NCBI RefSeq assembly: GCF_001592745.1
Contig: NZ_LUKD01000001.1
Span: 689,384-753,383, forward strand
Length of the DNA: 64,000 bases
Reading direction: 5' to 3'
Source of the DNA: Bdellovibrio bacteriovorus
GTDB lineage: Bacteria; Bdellovibrionota; Bdellovibrionia; Bdellovibrionales; Bdellovibrionaceae
A program made the position numbers and the translations under genes. This document shows, one piece after another, positions 26,459 through 35,484 of the stretch. Within the stretch, counting starts at the first letter, position 1. Every line of letters begins with the position of its first letter. The notes under the pieces were generated by a model. The model saw only the letters and a program-made list of their open reading frames with translations, had not been told where the DNA came from and ran no database searches.

Positions 26459-26553
26459 ATTTTTAGACGCCTTTTTACACCCAATTTTTGCTTTATTTCT
26501 GCTCTGGTTCGTGAAAGAAAAGAAGAGTCTTTTAACTCTCTTGGAGGCACATC

Positions 26554-28587
26554 ATGAGCAATCCTCTTTTACAACCTTTTACCCATAAAGACCAAGCAGT
26601 TCCCTTTGATCAAATCAAGGTGGAGCATTACCTTCCGGCTTTGGATGAAGCGATCAAAATTTCGAAAGAAAATATCGCTAAACTGAAAAGCAACCCGGCA
26701 GCACCTGACTTCGAAAATACAATTGTGGCTTTAGAAGCGGCTTCTGAGCTTCCGGACCGTATTACAGGGATTTACTCAAACCTTGAAGTGGCGCACGCAG
26801 ATGAGGCTTTGCAGGCGTTAGCGAAAGAAATTTACCCCAAGGTCACTGCCTTTGCGTCTGATGTTTCTTTGGATGAAGAAATCTTTAAACGCGTGAAAGC
26901 CGTTTACGATAAACGCGATTCTTTGAACTTGAACAAAGAACAAGCGCGCTTGTTAGAAAAAACATATCTTTCTTTCACTCGCAACGGCGCTTTGCTTTCT
27001 GAAAAAGACAAAGAAACTCTTCGCAATATCGATCAGGAACTTTCTGTTCTGGGACCAAAGTTTTCTGAAAACGTTTTGAAGGCGACAAACGCTTTTGAAA
27101 TGTTCTTGGATAAAAAAGAAGACGTCGAAGGCATCCCTGAGGGCATCCTTGAAGGAGCTGCGGCCATGGCGGAAGCCAAAGGCCAAAAAGGCAAATGGCT
27201 TTTCACTCTTTCAATTCCGTCTTACCTGCCATTCATGACGTACGCGAAAAATCGCGCGCTTCGTGAAAAAATGTGGAGAGCCTACGCTTCTCGTTCTTAC
27301 AAAGGAAACTTCGACAACCAAGAAATAGTTTTGAAGATCGTACAGCTTCGCGATCAACGCGCTAAACTTTTGGGTTTCAAAACTCATGCTGATTTCGTAT
27401 TGGCAGAGCGTATGGCGAAGAATCCTCAAACAGTGACTGAATTCCTTTCTAAGCTTTTGAAGGCTTCTAAAGACGCCGGTAAAAAAGATTTAGCGGAAGT
27501 GACAGAATATGCGAAGAAATTAGACGGCGTTTCTGACATCCAGCCTTGGGACTTCGGTTACTATTCCGAGAAATTGAAAGAAGATAAATACGCTTTCAAT
27601 GAAGAAGATCTTCGTCCTTACTTCCAACTTGAAAAAGTTGTCGATGGTGTTTTTGCTCACGCAAAGAAACTTTACGGCCTGACTTTCAAAGAAAACAAAG
27701 ACATCCCGGTTTATCATCCAGAAGTAAAAGCTTACGAGATCTATGAAGATAAATCTGGTAAGTACATGGGTCTTTTCTACACAGACTTCTTCCCGCGCGA
27801 GACCAAAAAAGGCGGCGCTTGGATGACTCAGTTCCGTGGTCAGGGCTTGCTTAATGGCGAGATGAAACGTCCTCACGTCAGCATCGTGTGTAACTTTACG
27901 AAGCCGACGCCAACAAAACCTTCTCTTTTGACTTACGATGAAGTGCGCACATTGTTCCATGAATTCGGTCACGCTTTGCATGGCATGTTGTCTGAAGTGA
28001 CTTATCAATCTTTGAGCGGCACCAATGTTTACTGGGACTTCGTAGAACTTCCATCGCAAATCATGGAAAACTGGGTCGGTGAAAAAGAAGGTTTGGATCT
28101 TTTTGCTCGTCACTATGAAACCAATGCGGCGATGCCAACAGATTTGATTGAAAAATTAAAAGCGTCGCAAAAATTCCAAGCGGGTTATGCGTCTTGCCGT
28201 CAATTGCAATTCGGTATGATGGATATGGCTTGGCACTCAACGGATCCTTCGACAATCAAAGACGTCGATGCGTTCGAAGAAAAGGCTACGGCCGAAACCC
28301 GTCTGTTCCCTAAGATCGATGGTGCAAATAGCTCTTGCAGCTTCAGCCATATCTTTGCAGGTGGATACTCAGCGGGATATTACTCTTACAAATGGGCTGA
28401 AGTGTTGGATGCCGATGCCTTTGAATTCTTCAAAGAAAAAGGTTTGTTCAACGCCGAAGTGGCTCAGAAATTTAAAGACAATGTTCTTAGCAAGGGCGGA
28501 ACGGAACATCCGATGGAACTTTACAAAAAATTCCGCGGTCGTGAGCCAGATCCAAATGCGCTTCTAAGACGTGATGGTTTGATCTAG
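26554..28587 (+). CDS. M3 family oligopeptidase (Dcp/PrlC-like)
   Basis: A 677-residue zinc peptidase without a signal peptide, so probably cytoplasmic. The zinc site HEFGH (His469, Glu470, His473) with ALHGML and the downstream Glu-containing VELPSQIMENW are typical of M3 enzymes such as oligopeptidase A and dipeptidyl carboxypeptidase, which cut short peptides. The length is normal for the group. In a predator it could help finish the breakdown of prey peptides, which is inference. GGAGG lies 8 bases before the ATG. The NAD kinase gene starts at its stop codon (TAGTG). Confidence 0.93.
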   Translation: MSNPLLQPFTHKDQAVPFDQIKVEHYLPALDEAIKISKENIAKLKSNPAAPDFENTIVALEAASELPDRITGIYSNLEVAHADEALQALAKEIYPKVTAFASDVSLDEEIFKRVKAVYDKRDSLNLNKEQARLLEKTYLSFTRNGALLSEKDKETLRNIDQELSVLGPKFSENVLKATNAFEMFLDKKEDVEGIPEGILEGAAAMAEAKGQKGKWLFTLSIPSYLPFMTYAKNRALREKMWRAYASRSYKGNFDNQEIVLKIVQLRDQRAKLLGFKTHADFVLAERMAKNPQTVTEFLSKLLKASKDAGKKDLAEVTEYAKKLDGVSDIQPWDFGYYSEKLKEDKYAFNEEDLRPYFQLEKVVDGVFAHAKKLYGLTFKENKDIPVYHPEVKAYEIYEDKSGKYMGLFYTDFFPRETKKGGAWMTQFRGQGLLNGEMKRPHVSIVCNFTKPTPTKPSLLTYDEVRTLFHEFGHALHGMLSEVTYQSLSGTNVYWDFVELPSQIMENWVGEKEGLDLFARHYETNAAMPTDLIEKLKASQKFQAGYASCRQLQFGMMDMAWHSTDPSTIKDVDAFEEKATAETRLFPKIDGANSSCSFSHIFAGGYSAGYYSYKWAEVLDADAFEFFKEKGLFNAEVAQKFKDNVLSKGGTEHPMELYKKFRGREPDPNALLRRDGLI

Positions 28588-29492
28588 TGAGTGCAAAAGT
28601 TTCGATGAGCAAAAACAGTAAATTAGTTCTAGAAGAAAATAGCAGCATTGCTTTAGTTTATCGCTTAGAGACGGCCCAAGCCGTCTCTTTAGCAAAGAAG
28701 GTTTCTGATTATTTGAAAGACAAGGGCTTTGATGTTTACACAGGCCCTGATCAAAAAATCATTCCCGGAACCAAAGCCGCAAAAACTAAAAAACAGTTGG
28801 ACCAGCTTAAGCTGATCATCGTTCTCGGCGGAGATGGAACTTATCTTCGCGCCGTACGCCTGCTTGAAGGCCGCAGCACGCCGATCTTGGGCTTTAACAT
28901 GGGGTCTTTGGGCTTCCTGACAGCCCACAGTGCGGAGTCCGTTTTTGATGTCATCGATAAAACTCTTGCGGGAAAAATGGTTCTTCGTCCCCGCTCTATG
29001 CTTTTTGCGAAAATTCTTCGTCGCGGTAAAGTGCGTGAAGAACACCATGCGCTCAACGACATCGTGATTGAAAGAGGCTCGATGAGCCAATTGATCAACA
29101 CGGCTATTTATTCAGAGAAATTCCTGGTTAGCGAAGTGAAGGCCGATGGTTTCATCGTCGCCAGTCCTTCGGGCTCGACAGCGTACAATCTCGCTGCGGG
29201 CGGTCCTTTGCTTGATCCAGAGTCCCCGGTATTTGTGATGACGCCTGTTGCGCCTCACTCTTTAACGTCCCGTCCTTTGATCTTCCCTGATAATAAAGAG
29301 CTGTCTTTCAAGCTTGATGGGAAAACTCAAAAAGCGCATTTCATCGTGGACGGTCAAAAGATGACGGAACTCACGCCTCAAGACGAAGTGATTGTGACAA
29401 AGTCTTGTTACGATCACATGATGGTGCGTGAGCCTAATCACAACTACTTCCACTTGCTTCGCGAAAAACTTAAATTCGGAGATCGCAGCTAG
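28587..29492 (+). CDS. nadK: NAD kinase
   Basis: NadK makes NADP from NAD and ATP in the cytoplasm. The protein of 301 residues has the family motifs GGDGTYLRAVR, FNMGSLGFL, NDIVIERG and the NAD-binding SPSGSTAYNLAAGGPLLDP. The GTG start overlaps the stop of the peptidase gene by one base, which gives translational coupling; an ATG six codons in is a possible alternative. recN follows after 23 bases, an adjacency (nadK-recN) found in many bacteria. Confidence 0.94.
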   Translation: MSAKVSMSKNSKLVLEENSSIALVYRLETAQAVSLAKKVSDYLKDKGFDVYTGPDQKIIPGTKAAKTKKQLDQLKLIIVLGGDGTYLRAVRLLEGRSTPILGFNMGSLGFLTAHSAESVFDVIDKTLAGKMVLRPRSMLFAKILRRGKVREEHHALNDIVIERGSMSQLINTAIYSEKFLVSEVKADGFIVASPSGSTAYNLAAGGPLLDPESPVFVMTPVAPHSLTSRPLIFPDNKELSFKLDGKTQKAHFIVDGQKMTELTPQDEVIVTKSCYDHMMVREPNHNYFHLLREKLKFGDRS

Positions 29493-29515
29493 AAAGCTAG
29501 TTTGCAGGAGATATT

Positions 29516-31210
29516 ATGTTACTAGAGCTGAAAGTTTCTAATTTCGCCATTATCGAAAACTTGCACATCACCTTCAAAGAAGGGTTGAACATTTTAAGCG
29601 GTGAAACTGGCGCCGGAAAATCCGTTCTTCTTAAAAGCTTGAGCCTTTTGATGGGTGGAAAAGCTTCTAGCGACACGATCCGCACCGGAGCTTCTCAGGC
29701 GACGATTGAAGGTTCCTTCGATATCAGCAAACGCTATGACATTATCGATAACTTAAAAAGCATGGGTATTGAAGTGGATGAAGACACTTTAATCGTTCGT
29801 CGTGTTTTAAGTGCGGGTGATAAATCGAAAGTGTATTTAAATGGCAGCCTGAGTACATTGAACAGCTTGCGCGACATCGTGGCTCCCCTGGTGGAGTTAG
29901 CGGGTCACTCGGCACCTTTGATCGAAATGACCGGCCAACATGAAAACCGCAATTTGATGTCTAAAGCTTACCACTTAGATCTTTTGGATCAGTATGCGGG
30001 CACTTGGGATAAGCGTCTTTTGTTCACTGAAAAGTACAATCGCTATCACGCCATCTTTGAAGAAATCAAAAAACTAGAAAGCGATGCCAAACAAAAAGCA
30101 CAGCGTCTGGACTTCTTAATTTATCAGCGCGATGAAATTGCGAACTTGGATTTGTCTCCGGGTGAAGATCTTGAACTTGAAGTGGAAGTAAAGAAACTTA
30201 AAAACTCTTCGCGCATTGGTTCTTTCGTCGATCAAGCCGAAGAGGCGCTTTACACCGATGACGATTCGGCGATCAGCCGTTTGAATGCCGTTCTTAAAAA
30301 AGGCCTTGAACTTGCGGGCGTTGATCCGCAGATTGCTACCAAACTTGAAAATCTTGAGCAAGCAAAAGCTTTGATTGATGAAACCGTCTACGAGCTTCGT
30401 CAATATGCTTCAAAGATCGATGCCGATCCTCAGCGTTTGGAAGAAGCGGAAGGTCGCTTGAGCGATCTTCGCAAGTTGCAGAAAAAATATGGCTCGACGG
30501 TAGACGATATTTTAAAAGCCTTGATGGACATGGAAATTGAAATTTCCAATCTGCAAAATTCTGAATCGAAAGTGGAGTCCTTAAAGAAAGAAGCTTCGGC
30601 GATCTTAAAGGAGCTAGAAACTTTAGGAGCCGATCTTCACAAGCGTCGCTTGAAAGGTGCAGACTTGCTTTCAGAAAGCGTGAATGCCGAGCTTTTAGAC
30701 TTAAATATGAAAGGTGTGACCTTCCACGTGCAAGTTGAAAAGATGGAGCTCTCTTCTTCGGGCATGAGTGACGTGGAATTCTTGAGTCAGACTTCCGCAA
30801 AAGATGTAAAACGTCCTTTGGCGAAGTTTGCTTCTGGGGGCGAATTGAGCCGTATCCTTCTTTCTTTGAAGCGTGTGGTGGGCTCTACAAATCAACCTCG
30901 CACTTATCTCTTCGACGAAGTAGATACGGGTGTTTCCGGTGAAACAGCCGAAAAGGTCGGAAAGAAACTAAAGACTATTGCTAAAGGACAGCAAGTGATC
31001 TGTGTCACTCACCTTCCGCAGGTGGCTGCCTTTGGTGACGCTCACTTCTTTATTCAGAAATCTCCGCAAAAAGGTTCTGTGGCGATGCTTGTGTCAGAAC
31101 TCAAGACAAAAGATCGTGTGCAGGAACTGGCTCGCCTTATCAGTGGCGAGAAAATCTCTAAGACTTCTGTCGCCCACGCCGAACAACTTTTGGCAGAGGC
31201 TCAAGCCTAA
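29516..31210 (+). CDS. recN: DNA repair ATPase RecN
   Basis: RecN is an SMC-like ATPase that acts at DNA double-strand breaks together with RecA. The 564-residue protein has Walker A GETGAGKSV near residues 30-38, a central coiled-coil region (about 170-370, with many Glu/Lys heptads), the signature FASGGELSRILLSLK and Walker B FDEVDTGVSG. The start has GGAG 7 bases upstream. No LexA box was looked for beyond the visible 23-base gap. Confidence 0.95.
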   Translation: MLLELKVSNFAIIENLHITFKEGLNILSGETGAGKSVLLKSLSLLMGGKASSDTIRTGASQATIEGSFDISKRYDIIDNLKSMGIEVDEDTLIVRRVLSAGDKSKVYLNGSLSTLNSLRDIVAPLVELAGHSAPLIEMTGQHENRNLMSKAYHLDLLDQYAGTWDKRLLFTEKYNRYHAIFEEIKKLESDAKQKAQRLDFLIYQRDEIANLDLSPGEDLELEVEVKKLKNSSRIGSFVDQAEEALYTDDDSAISRLNAVLKKGLELAGVDPQIATKLENLEQAKALIDETVYELRQYASKIDADPQRLEEAEGRLSDLRKLQKKYGSTVDDILKALMDMEIEISNLQNSESKVESLKKEASAILKELETLGADLHKRRLKGADLLSESVNAELLDLNMKGVTFHVQVEKMELSSSGMSDVEFLSQTSAKDVKRPLAKFASGGELSRILLSLKRVVGSTNQPRTYLFDEVDTGVSGETAEKVGKKLKTIAKGQQVICVTHLPQVAAFGDAHFFIQKSPQKGSVAMLVSELKTKDRVQELARLISGEKISKTSVAHAEQLLAEAQA

Positions 31211-31237
31211 CAGCTGATGAAGAATTCGTAAGTAGAG

Positions 31238-31285
31238 CCTCCTTATTTCCCCAAGTAAAATGGGAGCAAATAAGGAGGTTTTTTT
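31238..31285 (+). terminator. Terminator-like hairpin that contains the next gene's RBS
   Basis: CCTCCTTATTT (31238-31248) pairs perfectly with AAATAAGGAGG (31268-31278), then TTTTTTT. The 3' arm AAGGAGG is also the Shine-Dalgarno of the gene whose ATG is at 31286. One structure could thus stop recN transcription and hide the ribosome site. Confidence 0.75.
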
Positions 31286-32230
31286 ATGATTCTGGTCATG
31301 GGAGCCACGGGTAATATTGGCTCTAAAATCGTTACCCACTTACTAGCTCACGGTCAAAAAGTGCGTTGCGTGGCCCGACACTTTCCCAATAAAGAAAACT
31401 TCCAAGGTGCAGAACTCGCCCAAGGCGACGCAAATAATGTGAGCTTCTTAATGGATGCCATGCTCGGTTGTTCTGCGATATTCACAATGATTCCACCGAA
31501 CCCCAAAGCCGAAGAGTCGCGTTTCTATCAAAATAAATTTGGCGAAGTGATTGCCGAAGCCATCGAGGAAGCCGGCATCAAAAAGGTCGTCAACTTAAGC
31601 AGTGTTGGTGCGGATTTAGAAAGCGGTACAGGCCCCATCTTAGGATTGCACGATCAAGAAGAGCGCTTGAGTGAAATCACCCACGCCGACATCATGCACT
31701 TGCGTTGCACTTACTTTATGGAAAATCTAAATAATAACATCTCAAGCTTGATCGGAATGAACCGTTTCTTTGGCACGATCAATGGGGATGTTCCCATTCC
31801 TATGGTCGCGACCCGAGATATTGCCGCTCGTGCAGCGTTCTTATTAATGAATCCTGATTTCAAATCTCACAATGTCGAATATTTGTTGGGAGAAAGAGAT
31901 ATCTCCATGAACGAAGCCGTTAAGATTCTGGGAAATGCAGTGGGACGCCCGGATGCCGAATATGTCGAAGTGCCACCACAAGAAATGCGCAATTACTATA
32001 TTGGCGCAGGATTAAGCGAAGACTGGGCGGATGTTTATCTAGAAATGGAAGAGGCCTTCGGGAACGGAACCATCGCAGGAACTTTCCAGCGCAATAAAAT
32101 CAACACGACCGCTACTTCTATCGAAGAGTTTGCTCGCACTACTTTTGCGGATGCTTACAACAAAGCACTGGCAAAACAAAATCAAGTGCGCTTTCAACAG
32201 ACTCAACGTGGCGGCGAAGCCCGACCTTAG
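31286..32230 (+). CDS. NmrA-like NAD(P)-binding protein
   Basis: A 314-residue atypical SDR of the NmrA/TMR group. It opens with the nucleotide-binding MGATGNIGSKIV and has VVNLSSVGADLESG in place of the usual catalytic segment, with no clear Tyr-x3-Lys; members often act as redox sensors or reduce quinones. The C-terminal half contains MEEAFGNGTIAG. The function here is not evident. Its ribosome binding site is buried in the stem of the terminator-like hairpin after recN. Confidence 0.85.
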   Translation: MILVMGATGNIGSKIVTHLLAHGQKVRCVARHFPNKENFQGAELAQGDANNVSFLMDAMLGCSAIFTMIPPNPKAEESRFYQNKFGEVIAEAIEEAGIKKVVNLSSVGADLESGTGPILGLHDQEERLSEITHADIMHLRCTYFMENLNNNISSLIGMNRFFGTINGDVPIPMVATRDIAARAAFLLMNPDFKSHNVEYLLGERDISMNEAVKILGNAVGRPDAEYVEVPPQEMRNYYIGAGLSEDWADVYLEMEEAFGNGTIAGTFQRNKINTTATSIEEFARTTFADAYNKALAKQNQVRFQQTQRGGEARP

Positions 32231-32245
32231 TCTGAGTCGACGTAG

Positions 32246-32272
32246 AGCCTCTTGGAAATCCAAGAGGCTTAT
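32246..32272 (+). terminator. Probable rho-independent terminator
   Basis: AGCCTCTTGG (32246-32255) pairs perfectly with CCAAGAGGCT (32260-32269) around AAAT. The T-run after it is weak. Confidence 0.7.
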
Positions 32273-32307
32273 ACCCACCCTCCCCTCGACGTGATAGCCT
32301 AAATCCC

Positions 32308-34401
32308 ATGAAAAAAATCACTTACGCTGTTTTACTTCTGGGAGTTTCCTGCATGCACAAAGATCTTCAATCTTATCCGCAACCTGAAAAAGTTCCGGTG
32401 ACGCTTAATAAGCATGGAGACGCAAGAACCGATGAATACTTTTGGCTGCGTGAACGCGAGAATCCAAAAGTCATTGATCATTTGAAAAAAGAAAATGAAT
32501 TCACGGCCCAGGCAATGAGTTCGGTGAAATCTTTGGAACAAACACTTTTCTCGGAGTTAAAGTCTCGTGTAAAGGAAGATGAATCTTCAACGCCCGTCAA
32601 AGACGGCGATTACTACTACGCCGCTCGCTACGAAAAAGGTCAGCAATACCCGCTTTATGTTCGCTACAAGGGTTCACCAAAAGGGACGGAAGAAATTCTT
32701 TTGAATATACCGGAACTAGCGAAAGGACATGACTTCTTTGAATCTACAGGGCCACGCATGAGTCCCAATCACAAGATTATGGCCTATGCAGTGGATACAG
32801 TGGGACGTCGCTTTTATACCGTGTATTTCAAAGATCTTGAAAGTGGAAAGCTTCTGCCTGACACAATTCCCAACATGACCTCAAATCTTACTTGGGCTAA
32901 TGACAATGAAACCGTATTTTACGCCGAACAAAATCCAGAAACTTTGCGCAGTGAAAAGATCTATCGCTACAACTTGCGCACGCAAAAGAAGGACTTAGTT
33001 TATCACGAAAAAGATGAAACCTTCAGTACTTACGTTTACAAATCATTGTCAAAGAAGTTCATCTATATCGGCTCTAGCAGCACACTAACGACGGAAGTTC
33101 GATTCATTGAGGCTAACAAACCCACTGAAGCCTTCCGCGTCTTCAATCCTCGTGAACGCGAGCATGAATACTCGGTGACGGACGATGGCGAACGCTTTTA
33201 CATCATCACAAATAAAAAAGCTAAAAACTACAAGCTGATGACGACGGACCTTTCTCACACGGATGCTAAATCCTGGAAAGACCTGATTCCCCATCGCGCT
33301 GACACATTCTTGCAAGATGTGACAGTGTTTAAGAACTATTTGGTATTGGATGAAAGAAAGAATGGATTAACTCAAATTCATATCACTGACAAAAAAGCCA
33401 AAAATGCTTATTTCATCCCGTTTGCCGACGGCAGTTATATGGCTTCCGTCGGCGACAATCGCGAGTTTGATGCTGAATGGGTGCGCTATGATTATGAATC
33501 CATGCGCCTACCCCCTTCTGTTTATGAGTTCAATATGAAAACTCACGAGCAGGTTCTAAAAAAAGTGCACGAGGTTCCTAACTACAACCCGGAACTTTAC
33601 AAATCGGAACGCATCTTTATCACGGCTCGTGATGGCGTGAAGGTGCCTGTCTCATTGATCATGAAGAAAGATCATAAGGCTGATGGCACGTCTCCTCTTT
33701 TAATTTATGGATACGGCTCTTATGGGGCCAGCATGGATCCCTGGTTTAGCAGCGACGTCTTTAGCTTAGTGGATCGCGGTTTTGTTTTCGCTAAAGCACA
33801 CATACGTGGAGGCAGCGAAATGGGACGTGAATGGTATGACACGGGCCGTACGATGAATAAGAAGAACACTTTCAATGATTTCATCGATTGCACGGAAGCC
33901 TTGGTAAAAAATAAAACCGCTTCTGCAAAGCGCGTTTATGCCATGGGTGGCAGTGCCGGTGGCTTATTGATGGGAGCTGTGATGAATATGCGTCCTGACC
34001 TTTATCAAGGTATTGTGGCGCAGGTTCCATTTGTGGATGTGATTACAACAATGCTGGATGATACGATTCCACTGACGACCGGCGAATATGATGAATGGGG
34101 AAACCCCAACGAAAAAGCTGCGTATGAGTATATCAAATCCTATTCACCCTATGACAACGTCAAAGACCAAGCTTATCCGAACACTTTAGTGACAACGGGT
34201 CTGCATGATTCCCAAGTTCAATATTGGGAACCTGCAAAGTGGGTCGCTAAACTGCGCGATCATAACAAAGGACCTTCCCTGATTCTGCTTAAGACGAATA
34301 TGGAATCAGGTCATGGAGGCGCCTCCGGGCGCTTCGAACAACTGAAGGAAACGGCGACCGAGTATGCCTTTATCCTGATGGTGAATGAGAACGTAAAATA
34401 A
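32308..34401 (+). CDS. S9 family prolyl oligopeptidase, probably lipid-anchored
   Basis: A 697-residue serine peptidase of the prolyl oligopeptidase/oligopeptidase B type. The N-terminal beta-propeller (about 70-400) is followed by an alpha/beta-hydrolase domain with the nucleophile in GGSAGG (Ser549), Asp634 in LHDSQ and His669 in GHGG. The N-terminus MKKITYAVLLLGVSC looks like a lipoprotein signal with acylated Cys15, so the enzyme would work in the periplasm or on the surface and could digest prey peptides. There is no Shine-Dalgarno; the 10-mer GTGATAGCCT lies 7 bases before the ATG, as in the gene at 8260. Confidence 0.9.
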   Translation: MKKITYAVLLLGVSCMHKDLQSYPQPEKVPVTLNKHGDARTDEYFWLRERENPKVIDHLKKENEFTAQAMSSVKSLEQTLFSELKSRVKEDESSTPVKDGDYYYAARYEKGQQYPLYVRYKGSPKGTEEILLNIPELAKGHDFFESTGPRMSPNHKIMAYAVDTVGRRFYTVYFKDLESGKLLPDTIPNMTSNLTWANDNETVFYAEQNPETLRSEKIYRYNLRTQKKDLVYHEKDETFSTYVYKSLSKKFIYIGSSSTLTTEVRFIEANKPTEAFRVFNPREREHEYSVTDDGERFYIITNKKAKNYKLMTTDLSHTDAKSWKDLIPHRADTFLQDVTVFKNYLVLDERKNGLTQIHITDKKAKNAYFIPFADGSYMASVGDNREFDAEWVRYDYESMRLPPSVYEFNMKTHEQVLKKVHEVPNYNPELYKSERIFITARDGVKVPVSLIMKKDHKADGTSPLLIYGYGSYGASMDPWFSSDVFSLVDRGFVFAKAHIRGGSEMGREWYDTGRTMNKKNTFNDFIDCTEALVKNKTASAKRVYAMGGSAGGLLMGAVMNMRPDLYQGIVAQVPFVDVITTMLDDTIPLTTGEYDEWGNPNEKAAYEYIKSYSPYDNVKDQAYPNTLVTTGLHDSQVQYWEPAKWVAKLRDHNKGPSLILLKTNMESGHGGASGRFEQLKETATEYAFILMVNENVK

Positions 34402-34432
34402 AAAAGGCCGAGTGAAAACTCGGCCTTTTTTA
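34400..34432. terminator. Bidirectional rho-independent terminator
   Basis: GGCCGAGT (34406-34413) pairs with ACTCGGCC (34418-34425), with A-run and T-run flanks, between convergent genes. Confidence 0.92.
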
Positions 34433-34452
34433 TTTAAATTTATCTAGGAATC

Positions 34453-35250
34453 TTAGTTCACGTCTTCAACGATGATCAATGCACTGAACGTGTTAAACTT
34501 CATCAATTGACCGGTTCTGCTATGAACGATCTCTTGTTGAGAGATGTATTTCACATTTCCATTTTCATCTAGAACTGGAGTTCCATCCAAATTCACCGCC
34601 GGAACCACAGAGCGCTCCGTTTCTTTCACGCGGAAGAAAAGGTTCTCAGCCGTTTCTTTGTCTTGACGGATGCAACCACCTGAAGCGCGGCTTCCCAACA
34701 TGTCTACGTAACCTCTGTAGACTTGGTGAAGGGCCAAACCGTTTTCGATATCAAAGAAAATCGCATAGGGCATATCTGAGTCCCAAGAACTTGATTTATG
34801 GTCTTCAGACAAATATTTCGGAGTGTAATATCCCGTAGGTGTTTGCGACCAATAGGATTTTGGAGGCGCGCCTGTGCAAACTTTGTTTTTACGGCGAAGT
34901 TCAAAACCTTCACGGCCTGTAGAAACCTTCGTTTTATGGATCAAATAGCCGTTTTCGTAAACCTTCATCGTTTGGGCTTCGTAACCGCGAGAGGCTTTGT
35001 TCACTACGATGACATAACGAAAACCACGCATCCAAGGTTTTGTATCAAAATCGCTTTCAGAAAAACGACCTTTAAAATGCTCCGGTAACTTTTCTGTCGT
35101 CTGCTTCTCAAACGCCAATGTCTCTGCGTATTCCTGCTCGTTGTATTTACAGTCGTTAAACGTGTTTTTAACTTTACCCCAGAACGACGCCGACGCTGTC
35201 TGAGATACCACCAACGTCATTACGATGGCGCCATACTTCATTACGTTCAT
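34453..35250 (-). CDS. Exported L,D-transpeptidase (YkuD family)
   Basis: A 265-residue exported enzyme with a signal peptide (cleavage after ASA near residue 19-20). The YkuD motif is present: a His in ALHQVYRG and the nucleophile in SRASGGCIR (Cys193). Such enzymes make or exchange 3-3 crosslinks in peptidoglycan, or attach proteins to it. Predatory bacteria export L,D-transpeptidases to strengthen the wall of the invaded prey, which is a possible role here. The start at 35250 has GGAG 5 bases upstream; the open frame extends 15 codons further without a site. Confidence 0.9.
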   Translation of the reverse strand: MNVMKYGAIVMTLVVSQTASASFWGKVKNTFNDCKYNEQEYAETLAFEKQTTEKLPEHFKGRFSESDFDTKPWMRGFRYVIVVNKASRGYEAQTMKVYENGYLIHKTKVSTGREGFELRRKNKVCTGAPPKSYWSQTPTGYYTPKYLSEDHKSSSWDSDMPYAIFFDIENGLALHQVYRGYVDMLGSRASGGCIRQDKETAENLFFRVKETERSVVPAVNLDGTPVLDENGNVKYISQQEIVHSRTGQLMKFNTFSALIIVEDVN

Positions 35251-35440
35251 AAAAACTCCAGTCCATAAAAATAAATGACGAAAACAGGAGAGCAATTACC
35301 CTGCCAGGAAATCACTAGTTCAGAACAAAACTAAACATAGCAGGCCAAAAACGGATTTTCGTTTTCACCCGTGAGCGGCATTTTCGCTAAGAAGTTCTAC
35401 ATGTAATTTTTACTTTATAACGATTTTAAGAGGGAATAAG

Positions 35441-35480
35441 AGAAAAAGGGCAGCCCCTCTCAGACAGGGCTGCCCTTTGG
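35441..35480 (-). terminator. Rho-independent terminator of the aconitase gene
   Basis: AAAGGGCAGCCC and GGGCTGCCCTTT arms (35445-35456 and 35467-35478), followed on the minus strand by TTTCTC. Confidence 0.85.
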
Positions 35481-35484
35481 ATTT

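Noticed and set aside
27520..28113. 197-codon minus-strand open frame
   Set aside because: Antisense to the M3 peptidase active-site region; rich in Phe and His as expected from a reversed frame.
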